In this document: in pieces, positions 53,921 to 64,000 of the stretch | Numbering within the stretch: the first letter of the stretch is position 1 | How the letters are laid out: each line of letters opens with the position of its first letter | Assembly (NCBI RefSeq): GCF_019457515.1 | Contig: NZ_CP080421.1 | Span: 3,038,001-3,102,000 of the forward strand | Source: Shewanella mesophila | Lineage (GTDB): Bacteria; Pseudomonadota; Gammaproteobacteria; Enterobacterales; Shewanellaceae | Direction of reading: 5' to 3' | Length of the DNA stretch: 64,000 nucleotides | Notes under the pieces: generated by a model | What the model was told of the DNA's origin: nothing | The model's database searches: none | The model's input: only the letters and a program-made list of their open reading frames with translations | Position numbers and translations under genes: made by a program

Positions 53921-54934
53921 CTAGCTCCCTATAAGCATTGGGTTTTCTAAAATTACGGTTGTTGCCATAACCTTACGCCTATAGTGGTCTTTAGGCGCGG
54001 CTATTGTTTTATCTCCTAACTGATATTCAACATCATTGGTGTAAGTAAAGTCTTCTTGCTGCGACCTAACCAACACATATATTTTTACAGCAACCAAACG
54101 GGGTAGCGCAGGTAATGTTGCATCTGTAGTGGGACTCATTAATGCAGACTCCCACATTAAATTTGAAACGTTAGAAACAGGTCTATATATATCAACTACA
54201 CCATCACCATCATCATCAAACCCATATAACACTCGAATATTTTCTATTCCTTCGACTAGTTGTTCTTCGTTATTCATGCCATTAGTGACCGTCAGCGTAC
54301 GTCGTCTCAGAACTGGTACCTCACCGTCATTTTTAATAAAATAAATATGATGCAGATACTCCCAAATTCGACTATTTCCAAGAATAGGCAAAGCTTGCCC
54401 ACCAGTGAAAAAAATTGCGTCATCTGATGCGGTTACGACATAGTGACGCGAAGCATTAAGCGGTAAAGGAGCCCATGGCCCCAGGAGTCTTTTAAGCTGA
54501 ATGACATCGGTATTTGCTCGCACCCCAGTCAAACAATTTATTCCTACTGCACTAACACCAGCTTCATAACCCCAAACGCGCCTAAATTGGAGCCCAGTTG
54601 TATTTGGAAGTGTCGCATTATTAGCTCCTCCGCCGAAACAATCATTGGGTACTGCTGCCGACATAACATTAGGGTTGGTAGTATCTATGTCATTCCCGGT
54701 ATAATCACCAAAAAAACCCAGTTGGCTTATATCACGCTCCATAATAGCCAGAGCTATCCGGCCGTTTTCTTGTAATTGATTAAACTGACTGGTTGTCGTC
54801 ACATTAGATGACGACATACTGAACATAGTAAACACGCCAGCAGTTAAAAACAGGCCGATGACCATAGCGACCATTAACTCAACCAGCGACATACCTGATT
54901 GAAATGTTTTCAAATTATTAGCCATATATTTCAT
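53921..54934 (-). CDS. pilW: Type IV pilus minor pilin PilW
   Basis: 337 residues, typical for PilW. Prepilin signal QSGMSLVELMVAMVIGLFL (Glu+5 present), then RIALAIMERDISQLGFFGD and the PilW core IQLKRLLGP, YGFDDDGDGVVDIYRPVSNV with a calcium-like acidic loop. The start codon follows the pilV stop with no gap (TAG-ATG). It is part of the minor pilin complex at the pilus tip with PilY1. Confidence 0.9.
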   Translation of the reverse strand: MKYMANNLKTFQSGMSLVELMVAMVIGLFLTAGVFTMFSMSSSNVTTTSQFNQLQENGRIALAIMERDISQLGFFGDYTGNDIDTTNPNVMSAAVPNDCFGGGANNATLPNTTGLQFRRVWGYEAGVSAVGINCLTGVRANTDVIQLKRLLGPWAPLPLNASRHYVVTASDDAIFFTGGQALPILGNSRIWEYLHHIYFIKNDGEVPVLRRRTLTVTNGMNNEEQLVEGIENIRVLYGFDDDGDGVVDIYRPVSNVSNLMWESALMSPTTDATLPALPRLVAVKIYVLVRSQQEDFTYTNDVEYQLGDKTIAAPKDHYRRKVMATTVILENPMLIGS

Positions 54935-55468
54935 CTAAATGATCACTGTTCGAATGGAAAATATGCGGCGATTCTCTTTACTCGCAGCGCAAGATGTCGA
55001 GGTATCAACGATGGGAGAACTGGTGTCAATTGTCGTCTTTCGAATTCCTCGCCATGCGAGGACTACGGTTACAGTATTGGCACTAACCTCAATACAGGCA
55101 GTTGGTGTATCTAAACCACCCACATTTTGCGTACCTACAGTCTCGTCAGCTCCCGTGAATGACGATTGCCACTCATAAATGTCCCTCAATCGCATCTGAG
55201 ATGGTGTACAAACCGCCACATTACATGCCGTTGCAGAGGAAGGGATTCCGCTGTAAGTGCCAGCGTAGCTTGCTAGCTGAGTTGAATTCAGCTTCATCCG
55301 ATTAATAATATCATTGGCATAATAGGAGGCTTGAGTTTGCTGAAAAGACTCGAAACTACCTCGCTTGGCAACGATGTGAAGGTTAAATATCCCTATTAAT
55401 CCGATTACCATGATCACCAGCGATACCATCACCTCAATCAGGGTAAATCCTTGCCCACGCTTTACCAT
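54935..55468 (-). CDS. pilV: Type IV pilus minor pilin PilV
   Basis: 177 residues. Prepilin signal KRGQGFTLIEVMVSLVIMVIG, then the PilV pattern YYANDIINRMKLNSTQLASYAG and three Cys pairs (ACNVAVC, TACIEV, TSCAAS). First gene of pilV-pilW-pilX-pilY1-pilE-tapY2. No FimT or FimU precedes it in this orientation; the fimT genes are at the other end, on the opposite strand. Confidence 0.9.
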   Translation of the reverse strand: MVKRGQGFTLIEVMVSLVIMVIGLIGIFNLHIVAKRGSFESFQQTQASYYANDIINRMKLNSTQLASYAGTYSGIPSSATACNVAVCTPSQMRLRDIYEWQSSFTGADETVGTQNVGGLDTPTACIEVSANTVTVVLAWRGIRKTTIDTSSPIVDTSTSCAASKENRRIFSIRTVII

Positions 55469-55653
55469 GGTGTCAAATCTCCAGTAAAAGTCATACTTTT
55501 GACAGTCATTTCAGTCATTTAGTCTTTTAAAATCTGAAAGTTAGCATAACACTAAACTATACTAGTTAATCATAGTTTAGTCGAATGTTACTCGCTAGTA
55601 ACATTAGAGTCTAAAAATATAATGTCATATATCTTGACTATATTTCAGACATT

Positions 55654-55680
55654 AAAAAAGGAGGCTAAGCCTCCTTTTTT
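55654..55680. terminator. Terminator after ispH
   Basis: AAAAAAGGAGGC / GCCTCCTTTTTT, a 12-base stem with loop TAA and T runs on both strands, 20 bases beyond the ispH stop. Confidence 0.93.
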
Positions 55681-55700
55681 AATTTTATTCAGTATGTTGA

Positions 55701-56657
55701 CTAGCGAAGCTCTACTGGCACGGCAAAAACAGTATCCTCTTTGCGGCCTTCGACTTCGGTGATAACACTGGGTGCGAGCTTAGCAATGGCATCGATAACC
55801 TGCTTTACCAGTACCTCAGGTGCCGATGCTCCAGCCGTAACAGCCACTTTTTCGATACCGTTAAACCATCCAGGTACAATATCATCAGCATTATCGACCA
55901 AATAAGATTGTGTCCCCTTCTTTATTGCCAGCTCTTTAAGCCTGTTCGAATTCGAACTATTTTTTGAACCTACAACAATAAACAGATCCACATCATCGGC
56001 AACATTACGTACCGCGTCCTGACGGTTTTGAGTCGCGTAGCAGATATCATCTTTACGCGGGCCCTGTATCGAGGGGAAACGCTTTTGCAGCGCAGCGATA
56101 ACGCCAGCAGTATCATCCATAGATAACGTAGTCTGGGTCACGAAACAGAGGTTATCAGGATCTTTAACCACTAACGCTTCAACATCAGCTGGAGACTCGA
56201 CTAACAAGACTCCACCCTCAGGATTATCGTATTGCCCCATGGTCCCCTCAACTTCAGGGTGCCCAGCATGACCAATAAGAATACATTCGATGCCTTTGCG
56301 GCTAGCCCGAGTCACCTGAAGGTGAACTTTAGTCACCAATGGGCAAGTTGCATCGAAAACTCTTAATCCACGTTGCTTAGCTTCGGCTCGGACCGCTTGT
56401 GACACACCGTGAGCACTGAAGATAACAATGCTATCATCAGGTACTTGATTTAGCTCATCAACAAATACAGCGCCCCTATCTTTTAAATTCTGCACCACAT
56501 AGCGGTTGTGAACGACTTCATGACGCACATAGATAGGTGGAGAAAATAGCTCAAGCGCTCGCTCGACTATGCTAATTGCACGATCTACCCCAGCACAAAA
56601 ACCACGGGGATTAGCCAACTTAATTTGCAAGCTTTGAGGAGGATTAATCATTGTCAT
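55701..56657 (-). CDS. ispH: 4-hydroxy-3-methylbut-2-enyl diphosphate reductase
   Basis: 318 residues. The three conserved cluster cysteines are in RGFCAGV (~residue 21), DATCPLV and DDICYATQ, with [25 protein letters not shown] and SSNSNRLKE as substrate-pocket blocks. It makes IPP and DMAPP from HMBPP in the last step of the MEP isoprenoid pathway, using a 4Fe-4S cluster. It ends the operon ribF-ileS-lspA-fkpB-ispH; fkpB ends two bases upstream. Confidence 0.96.
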   Translation of the reverse strand: MTMINPPQSLQIKLANPRGFCAGVDRAISIVERALELFSPPIYVRHEVVHNRYVVQNLKDRGAVFVDELNQVPDDSIVIFSAHGVSQAVRAEAKQRGLRVFDATCPLVTKVHLQVTRASRKGIECILIGHAGHPEVEGTMGQYDNPEGGVLLVESPADVEALVVKDPDNLCFVTQTTLSMDDTAGVIAALQKRFPSIQGPRKDDICYATQNRQDAVRNVADDVDLFIVVGSKNSSNSNRLKELAIKKGTQSYLVDNADDIVPGWFNGIEKVAVTAGASAPEVLVKQVIDAIAKLAPSVITEVEGRKEDTVFAVPVELR

Positions 56658-56659
56658 AA

Positions 56660-57082
56660 TTAAAGTACCTGAACCACTTCTAATTCAAAGGTAACAGCAC
56701 GGCCAGCCAAAGGATGATTAAGATCGACAGTAACCGAATCTCCGATAACATCACGCACAATACCGGGGATTTCACTGCCACCTGGCCCATCGAAACTGAC
56801 GATAACGCCAGCTTCTAAACTCATATCAGCAGGAAACTTACTTCTATCCATATGGTGAATCGCATCAGGATTTGATTCACCAAAGGCATCGACCGCTTGC
56901 AGGGTGAAGCTATGCTTGTCGCCTTGATTAAGATTAATGAGCTCCGCCTCAAACGCTGGGCTTAAGGTTTCATCGCCAATATTTAATTTAGCCGGCTTAC
57001 CAGACGCTTTAGTGCTATCGGCTGTAGAACCGTCTTCAAGCACAATATTCATATGGCATAACAATGATCGAGATACAGACAC
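56660..57082 (-). CDS. fkpB: FKBP-type peptidyl-prolyl isomerase SlpA/FkpB
   Basis: 140 residues starting with GTG (57082) four bases after the lspA stop. A SlyD-like [35 protein letters not shown], the insert-in-flap region [17 protein letters not shown], and [20 protein letters not shown]. There is no His-rich metal-binding tail, as in SlyD, which fits FkpB/SlpA. It is a cytosolic folding helper, always found between lspA and ispH in gammaproteobacteria. Confidence 0.94.
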   Translation of the reverse strand: MSVSRSLLCHMNIVLEDGSTADSTKASGKPAKLNIGDETLSPAFEAELINLNQGDKHSFTLQAVDAFGESNPDAIHHMDRSKFPADMSLEAGVIVSFDGPGGSEIPGIVRDVIGDSVTVDLNHPLAGRAVTFELEVVQVL

Positions 57083-57086
57083 TTAA

Positions 57087-57602
57087 TTACCCCTTTGCGG
57101 CATCTTCGCCATTTGGTTTACTTTCAGTGATAAATGAGTCAATGATAATAAGGCCTGCACCTATGCAAATTGCCGAATCGGCTATATTAAACGCCGGGAA
57201 ATGGCTCATATTCCAATAGAAATCGAGAAAATCGACAACAAAACCATGCTGTAATCTATCGATTAGATTTCCAAGCGCACCTCCGATCACCAGAGTATAG
57301 GCTAAATTTAATCGCCACATTCCGCTCGATTGCTTTCTAAGCCAAACCGTTAACAGCGTGCTAAAACCAACCGCCACCATGGTAAATAGCCAGCGTTGCC
57401 AGCCACCGGCGTCACTTAGAAAACTAAATGCCGCACCATAGTTACGCACATAGGTAAAGTTAAAAACTGGCAATAATTTAATTGACTCATAAAGGTCAAA
57501 ATTGGCTAAAATCCATTGCTTAGATAGCTGGTCGGCGATAAACACCAACACAACTACCCAATACCAACGCAAGCCACTCTCTTTCCAGCTAGATGGCATC
57601 AA
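57087..57602 (-). CDS. lspA: Lipoprotein signal peptidase (signal peptidase II)
   Basis: 171 residues, four membrane helices. The catalytic Asp pair is in GGALGNLIDRL (Asp ~residue 117) and FNIADSAICIGA (~residue 136); FADQLSKQWILANF-like helix 1 and VRNYGAAFSFLS are the other family motifs. It cleaves prolipoprotein signal peptides, needed for the lipoproteins in this window such as DUF4136. It follows ileS by eight bases. Confidence 0.95.
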   Translation of the reverse strand: MMPSSWKESGLRWYWVVVLVFIADQLSKQWILANFDLYESIKLLPVFNFTYVRNYGAAFSFLSDAGGWQRWLFTMVAVGFSTLLTVWLRKQSSGMWRLNLAYTLVIGGALGNLIDRLQHGFVVDFLDFYWNMSHFPAFNIADSAICIGAGLIIIDSFITESKPNGEDAAKG

Positions 57603-57610
57603 CTGTTCCC

Positions 57611-60433
57611 TTATGCGAATTGACGAACTTCGCCGTCACCTTCGATGTTAGTCACACAACGCGTACATAACGTTGGGTGCTCAACGACCTGACCAACATC
57701 TTCACGGTGATGCCAGCAGCGATCACACTTCTCAGCAGTCGACTTTTTCAACCCAAGTTTAAGCGTCGCAAGCTCAGTACTGATAGCATCAGCTGGAGCA
57801 TCAGCCAAATCAACTAGCGTTGTCTTAGAGGTTAATAAGACGAAACGCAGCTCATCTGCCAGTATGGCCAAAGACGACTTAAGCTCTTCGTCAGCATACA
57901 GAGTGATTTCAGCTTCTAACGAGCCGCCAACTTGTTTCTCTCGGCGGGCATTTTCAATCACTTTATTGACTTCTGCACGCACGCTGAGTAGTTGTTCCCA
58001 ATACTCGTCACTTAAATCTGACTCAAGGGTCACAGACGCTAAACCGTCATACCAAGTTTCAGTAAACACAAATTGGCTACGTTCACCTGGTAGTAAGTTC
58101 CAGATCTCATCGGCGGTGAAGCTCAAAATTGGTGCAATCCAGCGAACCATAGCTTCAGAAATTAGATACAAGGCTGATTGACAGCTACGACGCGCGTTGC
58201 TGTCATCTTTAGCCGTATACTGTCTGTCTTTAATGATATCTAAGTAGAAACTACCTAGTTCAACTGAACAGAACTGCATTAATTTCTGAGTAACTACATG
58301 GAAGTTATATTGCTCATAAGCTTCAAGCAGTTCTTGTTGCAATGCTGCGGCGCGGCGAACCACCCAACGATCTAGCGCAACCATATCTTCAATTGCAACC
58401 ATATCGGTTTCAGGGTTAAAACCATTGAGGTTAGCCAATAAGAATCGTGCTGTATTACGAATACGACGATAAGCATCGGCACTGCGCTTTAAGATTTCAT
58501 CAGAAACCGTCATCTCGCCACTATAATCGGTAGCTGCAACCCAAAGACGTAGAATGTCGGCACCCAACTTATTGGTGACATGTTGCGGTGCAATCACGTT
58601 ACCTACCGATTTAGACATCTTGCGGCCTTGGCCATCAACGGTAAAACCGTGAGTAAGCACTTGCTTATAAGGTGCTTTACCGTTCATTGCCGTTGAGATC
58701 ATCAAAGATGACATAAACCAACCACGATGTTGATCGCTACCTTCGAGATACAGGTCGATTGGGTGTCCGTTAAATTCTGGACGAGACGCGACAACAGATG
58801 AGAAAGTCGACCCTGAGTCGTACCATACGTCTAACGTATCGGTGACTTTACGATACAGCTCGGCTTCATCACCAAGTAGTTCCGATGCATCTAGATCCCA
58901 CCATGCTTGGATCCCTTCTTGCTCTATACGGTTAGCAACACGCTCCATGAGCGCAACACTGTCAGGGTGCAGCTCTTCGGTTTCACGGTGCACAAATAGA
59001 GTGATAGGCACGCCCCATGTACGCTGACGCGAAATACACCAGTCTGGACGATTCTCTACCATTTTCTCTATTCGGCTTTGGCCCCAATCAGGGATCCATT
59101 GCGTCTTTTCGATCTCGCTTAACGCTTGGGTTCTAAGACCTTTTTGATCCATAGAAATAAACCACTGCGGCGTTGCGCGGAAGATAATTGGGGTTTTATG
59201 GCGCCAGCAATGTGGGTAACTATGATTAATCACCACATAATTTAACAGAGTGCCTTTCTCTTCGAGTAGTTCGATAACACTCTTATTTGCTTTGAAGACA
59301 TGCTGACCTGCAAAAATCTCAGTATCCGCTTTATAAACGCCATTGTCACCAACAGGGTTAGCCACTTCTAAGCCATATTTTTGACCGACAACGAAGTCGT
59401 CTTGACCATGACCAGGAGCGGTATGAACCACACCAGTACCAGAATCGACAGTAACGTGGTCGCCTAAGATAACCGGGACATCGAACGCATAAAATGGATG
59501 ATTAAAACGTAATAATTCTAATGCAGAGCCTTGAGCTTTACCCAAAACGGTATGTGACTCTGCACCATAACGCTCAAGGCAAGACTCAACTAATTCATCG
59601 GCAAGCACTAGTGCTTGCGCTTGACCATTTTTGATCATCTCTACCAAGGTATATTCGATGTTGCCGGCAACAGACAGCGCTCGGTTAGCAGGCAATGTCC
59701 ATGGCGTCGTGGTCCAGATAACCATTGAGATTTGATGGACGTAATCACTCACACCAAACTTAGCGAGTAGAGCTGGCTTATCGACAACACTGAAAGCGAC
59801 ATCAATTGCGGGTGAATTTTTATCTTCGTACTCAACTTCAGCTTCAGCAAGGGCCGAACCACAATCGGTACACCAATGCACAGGCTTAACACCTTTATGC
59901 AAATGGCCACTCTCAATCACTTTAGATAGTGAGCGAACGATGTTGGCTTCAGTGCTGAAATCCATTGTTAAATATGGATTTTGCCAGTCGCCAAAAACAC
60001 CTAGACGAATAAAGTCTTCACGTTGACCATCAACTTGCTTCGCGGCATATTCGCGGCACTGTTGACGAAATTCAGCCGCGCTAACCTTTTGACCTGGCTT
60101 ACCGACCTTCTGCTCAACTTTTAACTCAATAGGCAAACCATGACAGTCCCAACCAGGAATGTAAGGCGCGTCAAAACCAGACAGGGTTTTAGACTTAATA
60201 ATGATATCTTTAAGAATTTTATTTACTGAGTGTCCAATATGGATATCGCCGTTCGCATATGGAGGGCCATCATGCAAAATAAAAGGCTTTGCGCCAATAC
60301 GACTTTCACGAATCTTCTGGTATAGACCATTTTCAGTCCAAGACTTCAACATCTCTGGCTCACGATTAGCCAAGTTACCACGCATCGGAAATTCTGTTTC
60401 CGGCAAATTCAAAGTAGATTTATAGTCGCTCAT
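57611..60433 (-). CDS. ileS: Isoleucyl-tRNA synthetase
   Basis: 940 residues from ATG 60433 ([19 protein letters not shown]; the ATG at 60442 would add GS without better context). Class I synthetase: HIGH as [21 protein letters not shown] as [11 protein letters not shown], the CP1 editing domain between, anticodon-binding domain, and a C-terminal zinc finger [12 protein letters not shown] ... CTRC. All expected parts are present. It is the second gene of the ribF-ileS-lspA-fkpB-ispH operon. Confidence 0.97.
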   Translation of the reverse strand: MSDYKSTLNLPETEFPMRGNLANREPEMLKSWTENGLYQKIRESRIGAKPFILHDGPPYANGDIHIGHSVNKILKDIIIKSKTLSGFDAPYIPGWDCHGLPIELKVEQKVGKPGQKVSAAEFRQQCREYAAKQVDGQREDFIRLGVFGDWQNPYLTMDFSTEANIVRSLSKVIESGHLHKGVKPVHWCTDCGSALAEAEVEYEDKNSPAIDVAFSVVDKPALLAKFGVSDYVHQISMVIWTTTPWTLPANRALSVAGNIEYTLVEMIKNGQAQALVLADELVESCLERYGAESHTVLGKAQGSALELLRFNHPFYAFDVPVILGDHVTVDSGTGVVHTAPGHGQDDFVVGQKYGLEVANPVGDNGVYKADTEIFAGQHVFKANKSVIELLEEKGTLLNYVVINHSYPHCWRHKTPIIFRATPQWFISMDQKGLRTQALSEIEKTQWIPDWGQSRIEKMVENRPDWCISRQRTWGVPITLFVHRETEELHPDSVALMERVANRIEQEGIQAWWDLDASELLGDEAELYRKVTDTLDVWYDSGSTFSSVVASRPEFNGHPIDLYLEGSDQHRGWFMSSLMISTAMNGKAPYKQVLTHGFTVDGQGRKMSKSVGNVIAPQHVTNKLGADILRLWVAATDYSGEMTVSDEILKRSADAYRRIRNTARFLLANLNGFNPETDMVAIEDMVALDRWVVRRAAALQQELLEAYEQYNFHVVTQKLMQFCSVELGSFYLDIIKDRQYTAKDDSNARRSCQSALYLISEAMVRWIAPILSFTADEIWNLLPGERSQFVFTETWYDGLASVTLESDLSDEYWEQLLSVRAEVNKVIENARREKQVGGSLEAEITLYADEELKSSLAILADELRFVLLTSKTTLVDLADAPADAISTELATLKLGLKKSTAEKCDRCWHHREDVGQVVEHPTLCTRCVTNIEGDGEVRQFA

Positions 60434-60465
60434 TGATCCCATACCGTTAATTTAGCTAAAAGAGC

Positions 60466-61401
60466 TCAGCCTGCATCAAAGCCAAGCAGAGCCAGTGCTC
60501 TGTCAGCATCATTTTTAATTTGTTGCTTCAGCGCATCTAAAGATTTAAATGGCTGTTCATCTCTAATTTTTGCCACCAGCTCAACTTCGACAGTTTTACC
60601 GTAAAGGTCGCCATCAAAATCAAACAAGTGCACTTCTAATTGACAATTTTGACCATTGACCGTAGGCCTAAAACCAACATTAGCCACACCGTCATAAATA
60701 TCACTACCATCCCAATAAAGTCTCACCGCAAAGACCCCTCTAACAGGAGATACTTTGCGCTTTAGCGCAATATTGGCCGTTGGAAATCCGATTGTCCGCC
60801 CAATTTTTTCGCCATGAGCCACCTTACCGCATAAGGTAAAAGGATGTCCCAAGAGTCGACGAGCTTGCTCTAAATTACCTTTAGCAAGTTGCGAACGAAT
60901 CTCAGTCGAACTCACTCTTTTGTCGGCCAAAAGAAAGCTCTGAGTGCTCACAACCGCAAAACCAAACTTCTCACCCGCCTCTTTAAGCACCTTAAAATTG
61001 CCACTACGCTGTTTACCAAAACAGAAATCGTCGCCGACAACCAGATACTTAACCCCTAATTGCTTGACCAGTAACTGCTCAATAAAGTCTTCAGCAGGCA
61101 TACTCGCAAACTTGCGATTGAAATTAACGCAGAGTAAACGCTCTATGCCTAACTCTCCTAGCAATACAATCTTGTCACGTAATAGGCTAAGTCGCGCAGG
61201 TGCGTTATCCCCCATAAACAGCTCTTGAGGCTGAGGCTCAAAAGTCATCAGAGTGGCTGGTACGCCATGTTGCTGGGCTTTTTTTACAAGCGCAGCAATC
61301 ACCTCAGCATGACCTCGATGTACTCCATCGAAGTTACCAATAGTTAACACACAGCCTCTGTGCCTAGGTAAAATATTATGTATACCGCGGATCAGTTCCA
61401 T
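60466..61401 (-). CDS. ribF: Bifunctional riboflavin kinase/FAD synthetase
   Basis: 311 residues from ATG 61401 (the TTG at 61410 is rejected). The N-terminal FMN adenylyltransferase domain has VLTIGNFDGVHRGHAEVI (nucleotidyltransferase HxGH-like), the middle VVGDDFCFGKQRSGN and STEIRSQLAKGNLEQARRLLG; the C-terminal riboflavin kinase has KIGRTIGFPTANIALKRK. It makes FMN and FAD, cofactors used by several window products such as the halogenase homologue. It precedes ileS in the normal order. Confidence 0.95.
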   Translation of the reverse strand: MELIRGIHNILPRHRGCVLTIGNFDGVHRGHAEVIAALVKKAQQHGVPATLMTFEPQPQELFMGDNAPARLSLLRDKIVLLGELGIERLLCVNFNRKFASMPAEDFIEQLLVKQLGVKYLVVGDDFCFGKQRSGNFKVLKEAGEKFGFAVVSTQSFLLADKRVSSTEIRSQLAKGNLEQARRLLGHPFTLCGKVAHGEKIGRTIGFPTANIALKRKVSPVRGVFAVRLYWDGSDIYDGVANVGFRPTVNGQNCQLEVHLFDFDGDLYGKTVEVELVAKIRDEQPFKSLDALKQQIKNDADRALALLGFDAG

Positions 61402-61466
61402 TACATTCAATAACTAGCAAGCATAAGTTCGCGGATTATATACCAGCTAAGCACGATAATCAGCAC

Positions 61467-63026
61467 TCAAAAGCCAGCTTTCATCCTCCAAGGACGAATT
61501 CCTAACAATAACATACTCAATAAATAGACTGCAGCACCGCCGCAAATCAACTCAAGTAACTGAATTATCCGCTGCGAGAACGAAAAAACGAGCCACTCAT
61601 CTATCGCTGGAAGAAATTGATATAGGGCAACTACCATTAATATCGACGCCAATGCTGATTTAACGAAAAACAGTAAGGTCTGTTTACGAATCTGATATAC
61701 CCCCGCCTTATGCAATCCTCGATAGAGTAATGAAGCGTTAAGCAGCGCCGACATAGAGGTCGCAATAGCCAAACCAATATACCCAAAAGGGAAAACTAAA
61801 ATAAGGTTAAATACCATATTACTCACCATTGCGATGATGCCATATCGCACAGGTGTCTTAGTGTCTTGCCGTGAATAGTACCCTGGAGCCAAAACCTTAA
61901 TTAACATAAAGCTTAATAATCCACTGCCATAGGCCATTAAACTGTAGGAAGCCATGTCAACGTCATCAAGAGTAAAAGCCCCTCTCATAAACAGCACCAT
62001 TAACATGGGCTTTGCCAATACAATAAGGCCACACATCGCAGGCAACCCCATTAACAAAATAGCCTTAACCCCCCAATCCATGGTTTTAGAAAAACCTGGG
62101 CTTTCGGCATTAACATGATTTCTCGATAACGCAGGCAAAATGACGGTGGCGATGGCGATGCCAAACAGTCCTAAGGGGAATTCTAATAATCGATCCGAAT
62201 AATAGAGCCAACTTATCGAGCCTGTAACTAAAAAACTTGCAATAAAGGTATCTAACAACAAGTTAATCTGTGATACCGACACACCAAACAAAGCGGGGAT
62301 CATTAAGGTTCTGATCTTAACTACCCCGGGATGGTGCCATCCCCATGATGGCTTAACCAGCGCTTTCTCTCGAAACAAAAAGGGCAGTTGAAATAGAAAT
62401 TGGATAACACCACCAGCAAAGACTCCCCATGCAAGACCGATTTCAGGCTGATCCAATGTGGGCGCGAGGTAGATTGCTGCAGCAATAATGGCAACATTTA
62501 AGAAAACAGGTGTAAAACCAGATACCGCAAAACGTCCTCTGGTATTAAGAATTGATCCAGCCAAAGCAGTAAAGGTAATAAACCACAGATAAGGAAACGT
62601 GATTTTTAACATCAAAGACGCCAACTCAAACTTCTCGCCATTAGGTTCGTCATTTAACCATGCTAAGAACCAACCTCCGCCAAACAACGCTGTCAACACA
62701 GGAGATCCTATAACGCCGATCAGCGTCACAATGGTTACCAAGCCGCCCAATGTACCCGCGACTTTAGAGAGCAATTCACGCACCTCCTCATCGCTGTTCT
62801 TCTCTTGATATTCAGTGAGAACGGGAACAAATGCTTGAGCAAATGCGCCTTCGGCAAAGAGTCGCCTTAAAAAATTGGGGATTTTGTTTGCGAAGAAAAA
62901 GACATCGGCACTACTGCCTGCCCCCATCAAATTAGCAATAACCACATCACGAACAAGGCCTAATACACGTGAAATCAATGTCATAGCACTGACAATCATT
63001 CCTGACTTAAAAAGTTTTCTGCTCAA
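61467..63026 (-). CDS. murJ: Lipid II flippase MurJ
   Basis: 519 residues when started at TTG 63026, which has AGGAG five bases upstream and gives the family's usual SRKLFKSGMIVSAMTLISRV start; the longer frame to 63065 is less likely. About fourteen membrane helices of the MOP superfamily. Conserved pieces include RVLGLVRDVVIANLMG, NKIPNFLRRLFAEGAFAQAFVP and LGFPYLWFITFTALAG-like. It flips lipid II across the inner membrane for peptidoglycan synthesis. It is divergent from rpsT and upstream of ribF, the normal order. Confidence 0.94.
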   Translation of the reverse strand: MSRKLFKSGMIVSAMTLISRVLGLVRDVVIANLMGAGSSADVFFFANKIPNFLRRLFAEGAFAQAFVPVLTEYQEKNSDEEVRELLSKVAGTLGGLVTIVTLIGVIGSPVLTALFGGGWFLAWLNDEPNGEKFELASLMLKITFPYLWFITFTALAGSILNTRGRFAVSGFTPVFLNVAIIAAAIYLAPTLDQPEIGLAWGVFAGGVIQFLFQLPFLFREKALVKPSWGWHHPGVVKIRTLMIPALFGVSVSQINLLLDTFIASFLVTGSISWLYYSDRLLEFPLGLFGIAIATVILPALSRNHVNAESPGFSKTMDWGVKAILLMGLPAMCGLIVLAKPMLMVLFMRGAFTLDDVDMASYSLMAYGSGLLSFMLIKVLAPGYYSRQDTKTPVRYGIIAMVSNMVFNLILVFPFGYIGLAIATSMSALLNASLLYRGLHKAGVYQIRKQTLLFFVKSALASILMVVALYQFLPAIDEWLVFSFSQRIIQLLELICGGAAVYLLSMLLLGIRPWRMKAGF

Positions 63027-63273
63027 AATAACTCCTGAACCGAGCACAGACAGTGACAAAATCATCTAAAAAAGTCGACTTAACGCTGTCACCATGCAGC
63101 TTTTGCTGCTAGAATTGCGCACCATATTACACGAGTTAGGTTGAAGAACGCCAAGACTGCTCTGATTAATTTATCTTTAAGATAAAGATCCGATCATTGT
63201 CATTGACAAAGTGACAAAAAAAAGGCATATTCCTCGACCTTTAAAAATATCTAACCCTTTTAGGAGTTGCACC

Positions 63274-63540
63274 TTGGCTAATAGCAAGTCTGCAAAGAAG
63301 CGCGCGCTTCAATCTGAAAAACGTCGTCAGCATAACGCTAGCCGTCGTTCAATGTTACGTTCATACGTTAAAAAAGTTATCGCTGCTATCCACGCTGGCG
63401 ATCACAAAGCGGCGACTGAAGCATTTAATGTTGCACAACCAATTGTTGACCGTATGGCGACTAAAGGCCTTATTCACAAGAATAAAGCTGCTCGTCAAAA
63501 GTCTCGCTTGAATACCAGAATCAAAGCACTAACTGCTTAA
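63274..63540 (+). CDS. rpsT: Small ribosomal subunit protein S20 (bS20)
   Basis: 88 residues starting at TTG 63274 (AGGAG eight bases before), giving [22 protein letters not shown], the exact S20 start. A longer frame with an ATG at 63211 is not S20. S20 in E. coli also starts from a weak codon (UUG) that takes part in translational autoregulation. A primary 16S rRNA-binding protein. A strong terminator follows. Confidence 0.97.
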   Translation: MANSKSAKKRALQSEKRRQHNASRRSMLRSYVKKVIAAIHAGDHKAATEAFNVAQPIVDRMATKGLIHKNKAARQKSRLNTRIKALTA

Positions 63541-63555
63541 TTCTGTTAGCGACAT

Positions 63556-63583
63556 AAAAAAACCGGCTCAAGCCGGTTTTTTT
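63556..63583 (+). terminator. Terminator after rpsT
   Basis: AAAAAAACCGGCT / AGCCGGTTTTTTT with a two- to three-base loop, 15 bases after the stop. Confidence 0.95.
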
Positions 63584-64000
63584 ATAACTAAAATTTGTAC
63601 TGGCGATTAGGATCACTGTACTCAATCATTCAGTCGTCAACAGGGAAACATGCCAGCCTTTCAATAAAAACAATGCTTGCTACCGTAAAACATGCTTCAA
63701 ACGACCCAATGCTCTATTCTCGCTCATATACGATCCACCCCGCTTTTTCACCACAACAATCACCACAGTTAGCTTTTCCCTATCGAGCCGCTACCACGGA
63801 CGTCAACGCGAAGACCAATTATCAGCTTTAGGCTCACTTATTATACCAATCAGTATAAGAATGTGATCTACTCAACGTGTTTTTTGGCAACTAATTCAAG
63901 GCGAATAGATGATAGAATCGTTGTTCCCCTGTGAGTCTATTCAACGCAGGAGTAGACAGTCAAAAACACGACTAAAGGGATTTAGGAGGTAGGGTAATTA
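63584..64000. other. Gene-free right end of the window
   Basis: No gene is convincing in these 417 bases. A 79-codon frame (63595-63831) has no Shine-Dalgarno or family resemblance. The TATACC-type repeat starts at 63842. Confidence 0.5.
63842..63928 (+). repeat. Dispersed TATACC-type intergenic repeat
   Basis: About 85 bases closely matching 23482-23568: TATACCAATCAGTATAAG, then GTGATCTACTCAACG and TTTTTTGGCAACTAATTC. Sequence past 63930 diverges from the 23.5-kb copy. Confidence 0.75.

Noticed and set aside
62680..62700. NagR-like AACAACGCTGTCAA
   Set aside because: Inside murJ coding sequence with the left half-site lost; coding constraint explains it.
63595..63831. 78-codon frame after rpsT
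   Set aside because: No ribosome site and no recognisable domain; it follows a strong terminator.

Overview
The window is chromosomal DNA of a marine gammaproteobacterium, almost certainly a Shewanella (Alteromonadales). The gene neighbourhoods yqgE-ruvX / hemH / pilTU-yggS-proC-yggT-yggU-rdgB-hemW, yggN-yggL-trmB-mutY-yggX, the N-acetylglucosamine (nag) locus, the minor pilin set and ribF-ileS-lspA-fkpB-ispH are those I know from Shewanella. Base composition is moderate and most genes have clear Shine-Dalgarno sites.

Layout. 0.4-3 kb: a truncated DUF4136 lipoprotein, a small membrane protein behind a textbook Fur-box promoter, then yciH, yqgE and ruvX. 3-7 kb (minus): ferrochelatase with a secreted glutathione peroxidase, and the pilus retraction ATPases pilU and pilT. 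7-14 kb (plus): yggS, proC, yggT, yggU, a DUF4426 gene, rdgB, hemW and a DUF885 peptidase-like gene that carries a perfect 243-bp in-frame tandem duplication. 14-23 kb: an orphan gene with a (GATA)16 microsatellite upstream, a LysR regulator, yggN, glutaminase, yggL, trmB, mutY, yggX, yceI/cytochrome b561, then tRNA-Phe and tRNA-Thr.

23.7-47.2 kb is the GlcNAc/chitin-sugar locus: nagP (permease), nagX, nagA, nagK, a GH20 hexosaminidase, a SapC-family gene, a flavin-dependent halogenase homologue, a TonB-dependent receptor and a LacI-type regulator (NagR). Five copies of the palindrome TGACAACGCTGTCA mark its control regions. No nagB (GlcN-6-P deaminase) lies between nagA and nagK. An accessory island (about 33.35-41.4 kb) sits between the convergent sapC-like and halogenase genes. 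It holds an orphan Rhs C-terminal toxin with a deaminase-type zinc motif and a likely immunity gene, a TumE-type toxin/HTH pair, and a four-gene mobile operon (IstA transposase, IstB ATPase, DnaG_N-like protein, tyrosine recombinase), plus an HTH gene and an unknown 330-aa gene.

47.3-63.5 kb: glnB, then type IV pilus minor components (two fimT, tapY2, pilE, pilY1, pilX, pilW, pilV), then ispH-fkpB-lspA-ileS-ribF, murJ and rpsT. Type IV pilus genes occur at both ends of the window (pilT/pilU and the pilVWXY1E set), so assembly and retraction parts are both present.

Short intergenic repeats carrying TATACC(N4)GGTATA-like ends occur at about 14.96, 23.5 and 63.85 kb. All functions come from reading motifs and gene order; no database search was possible.
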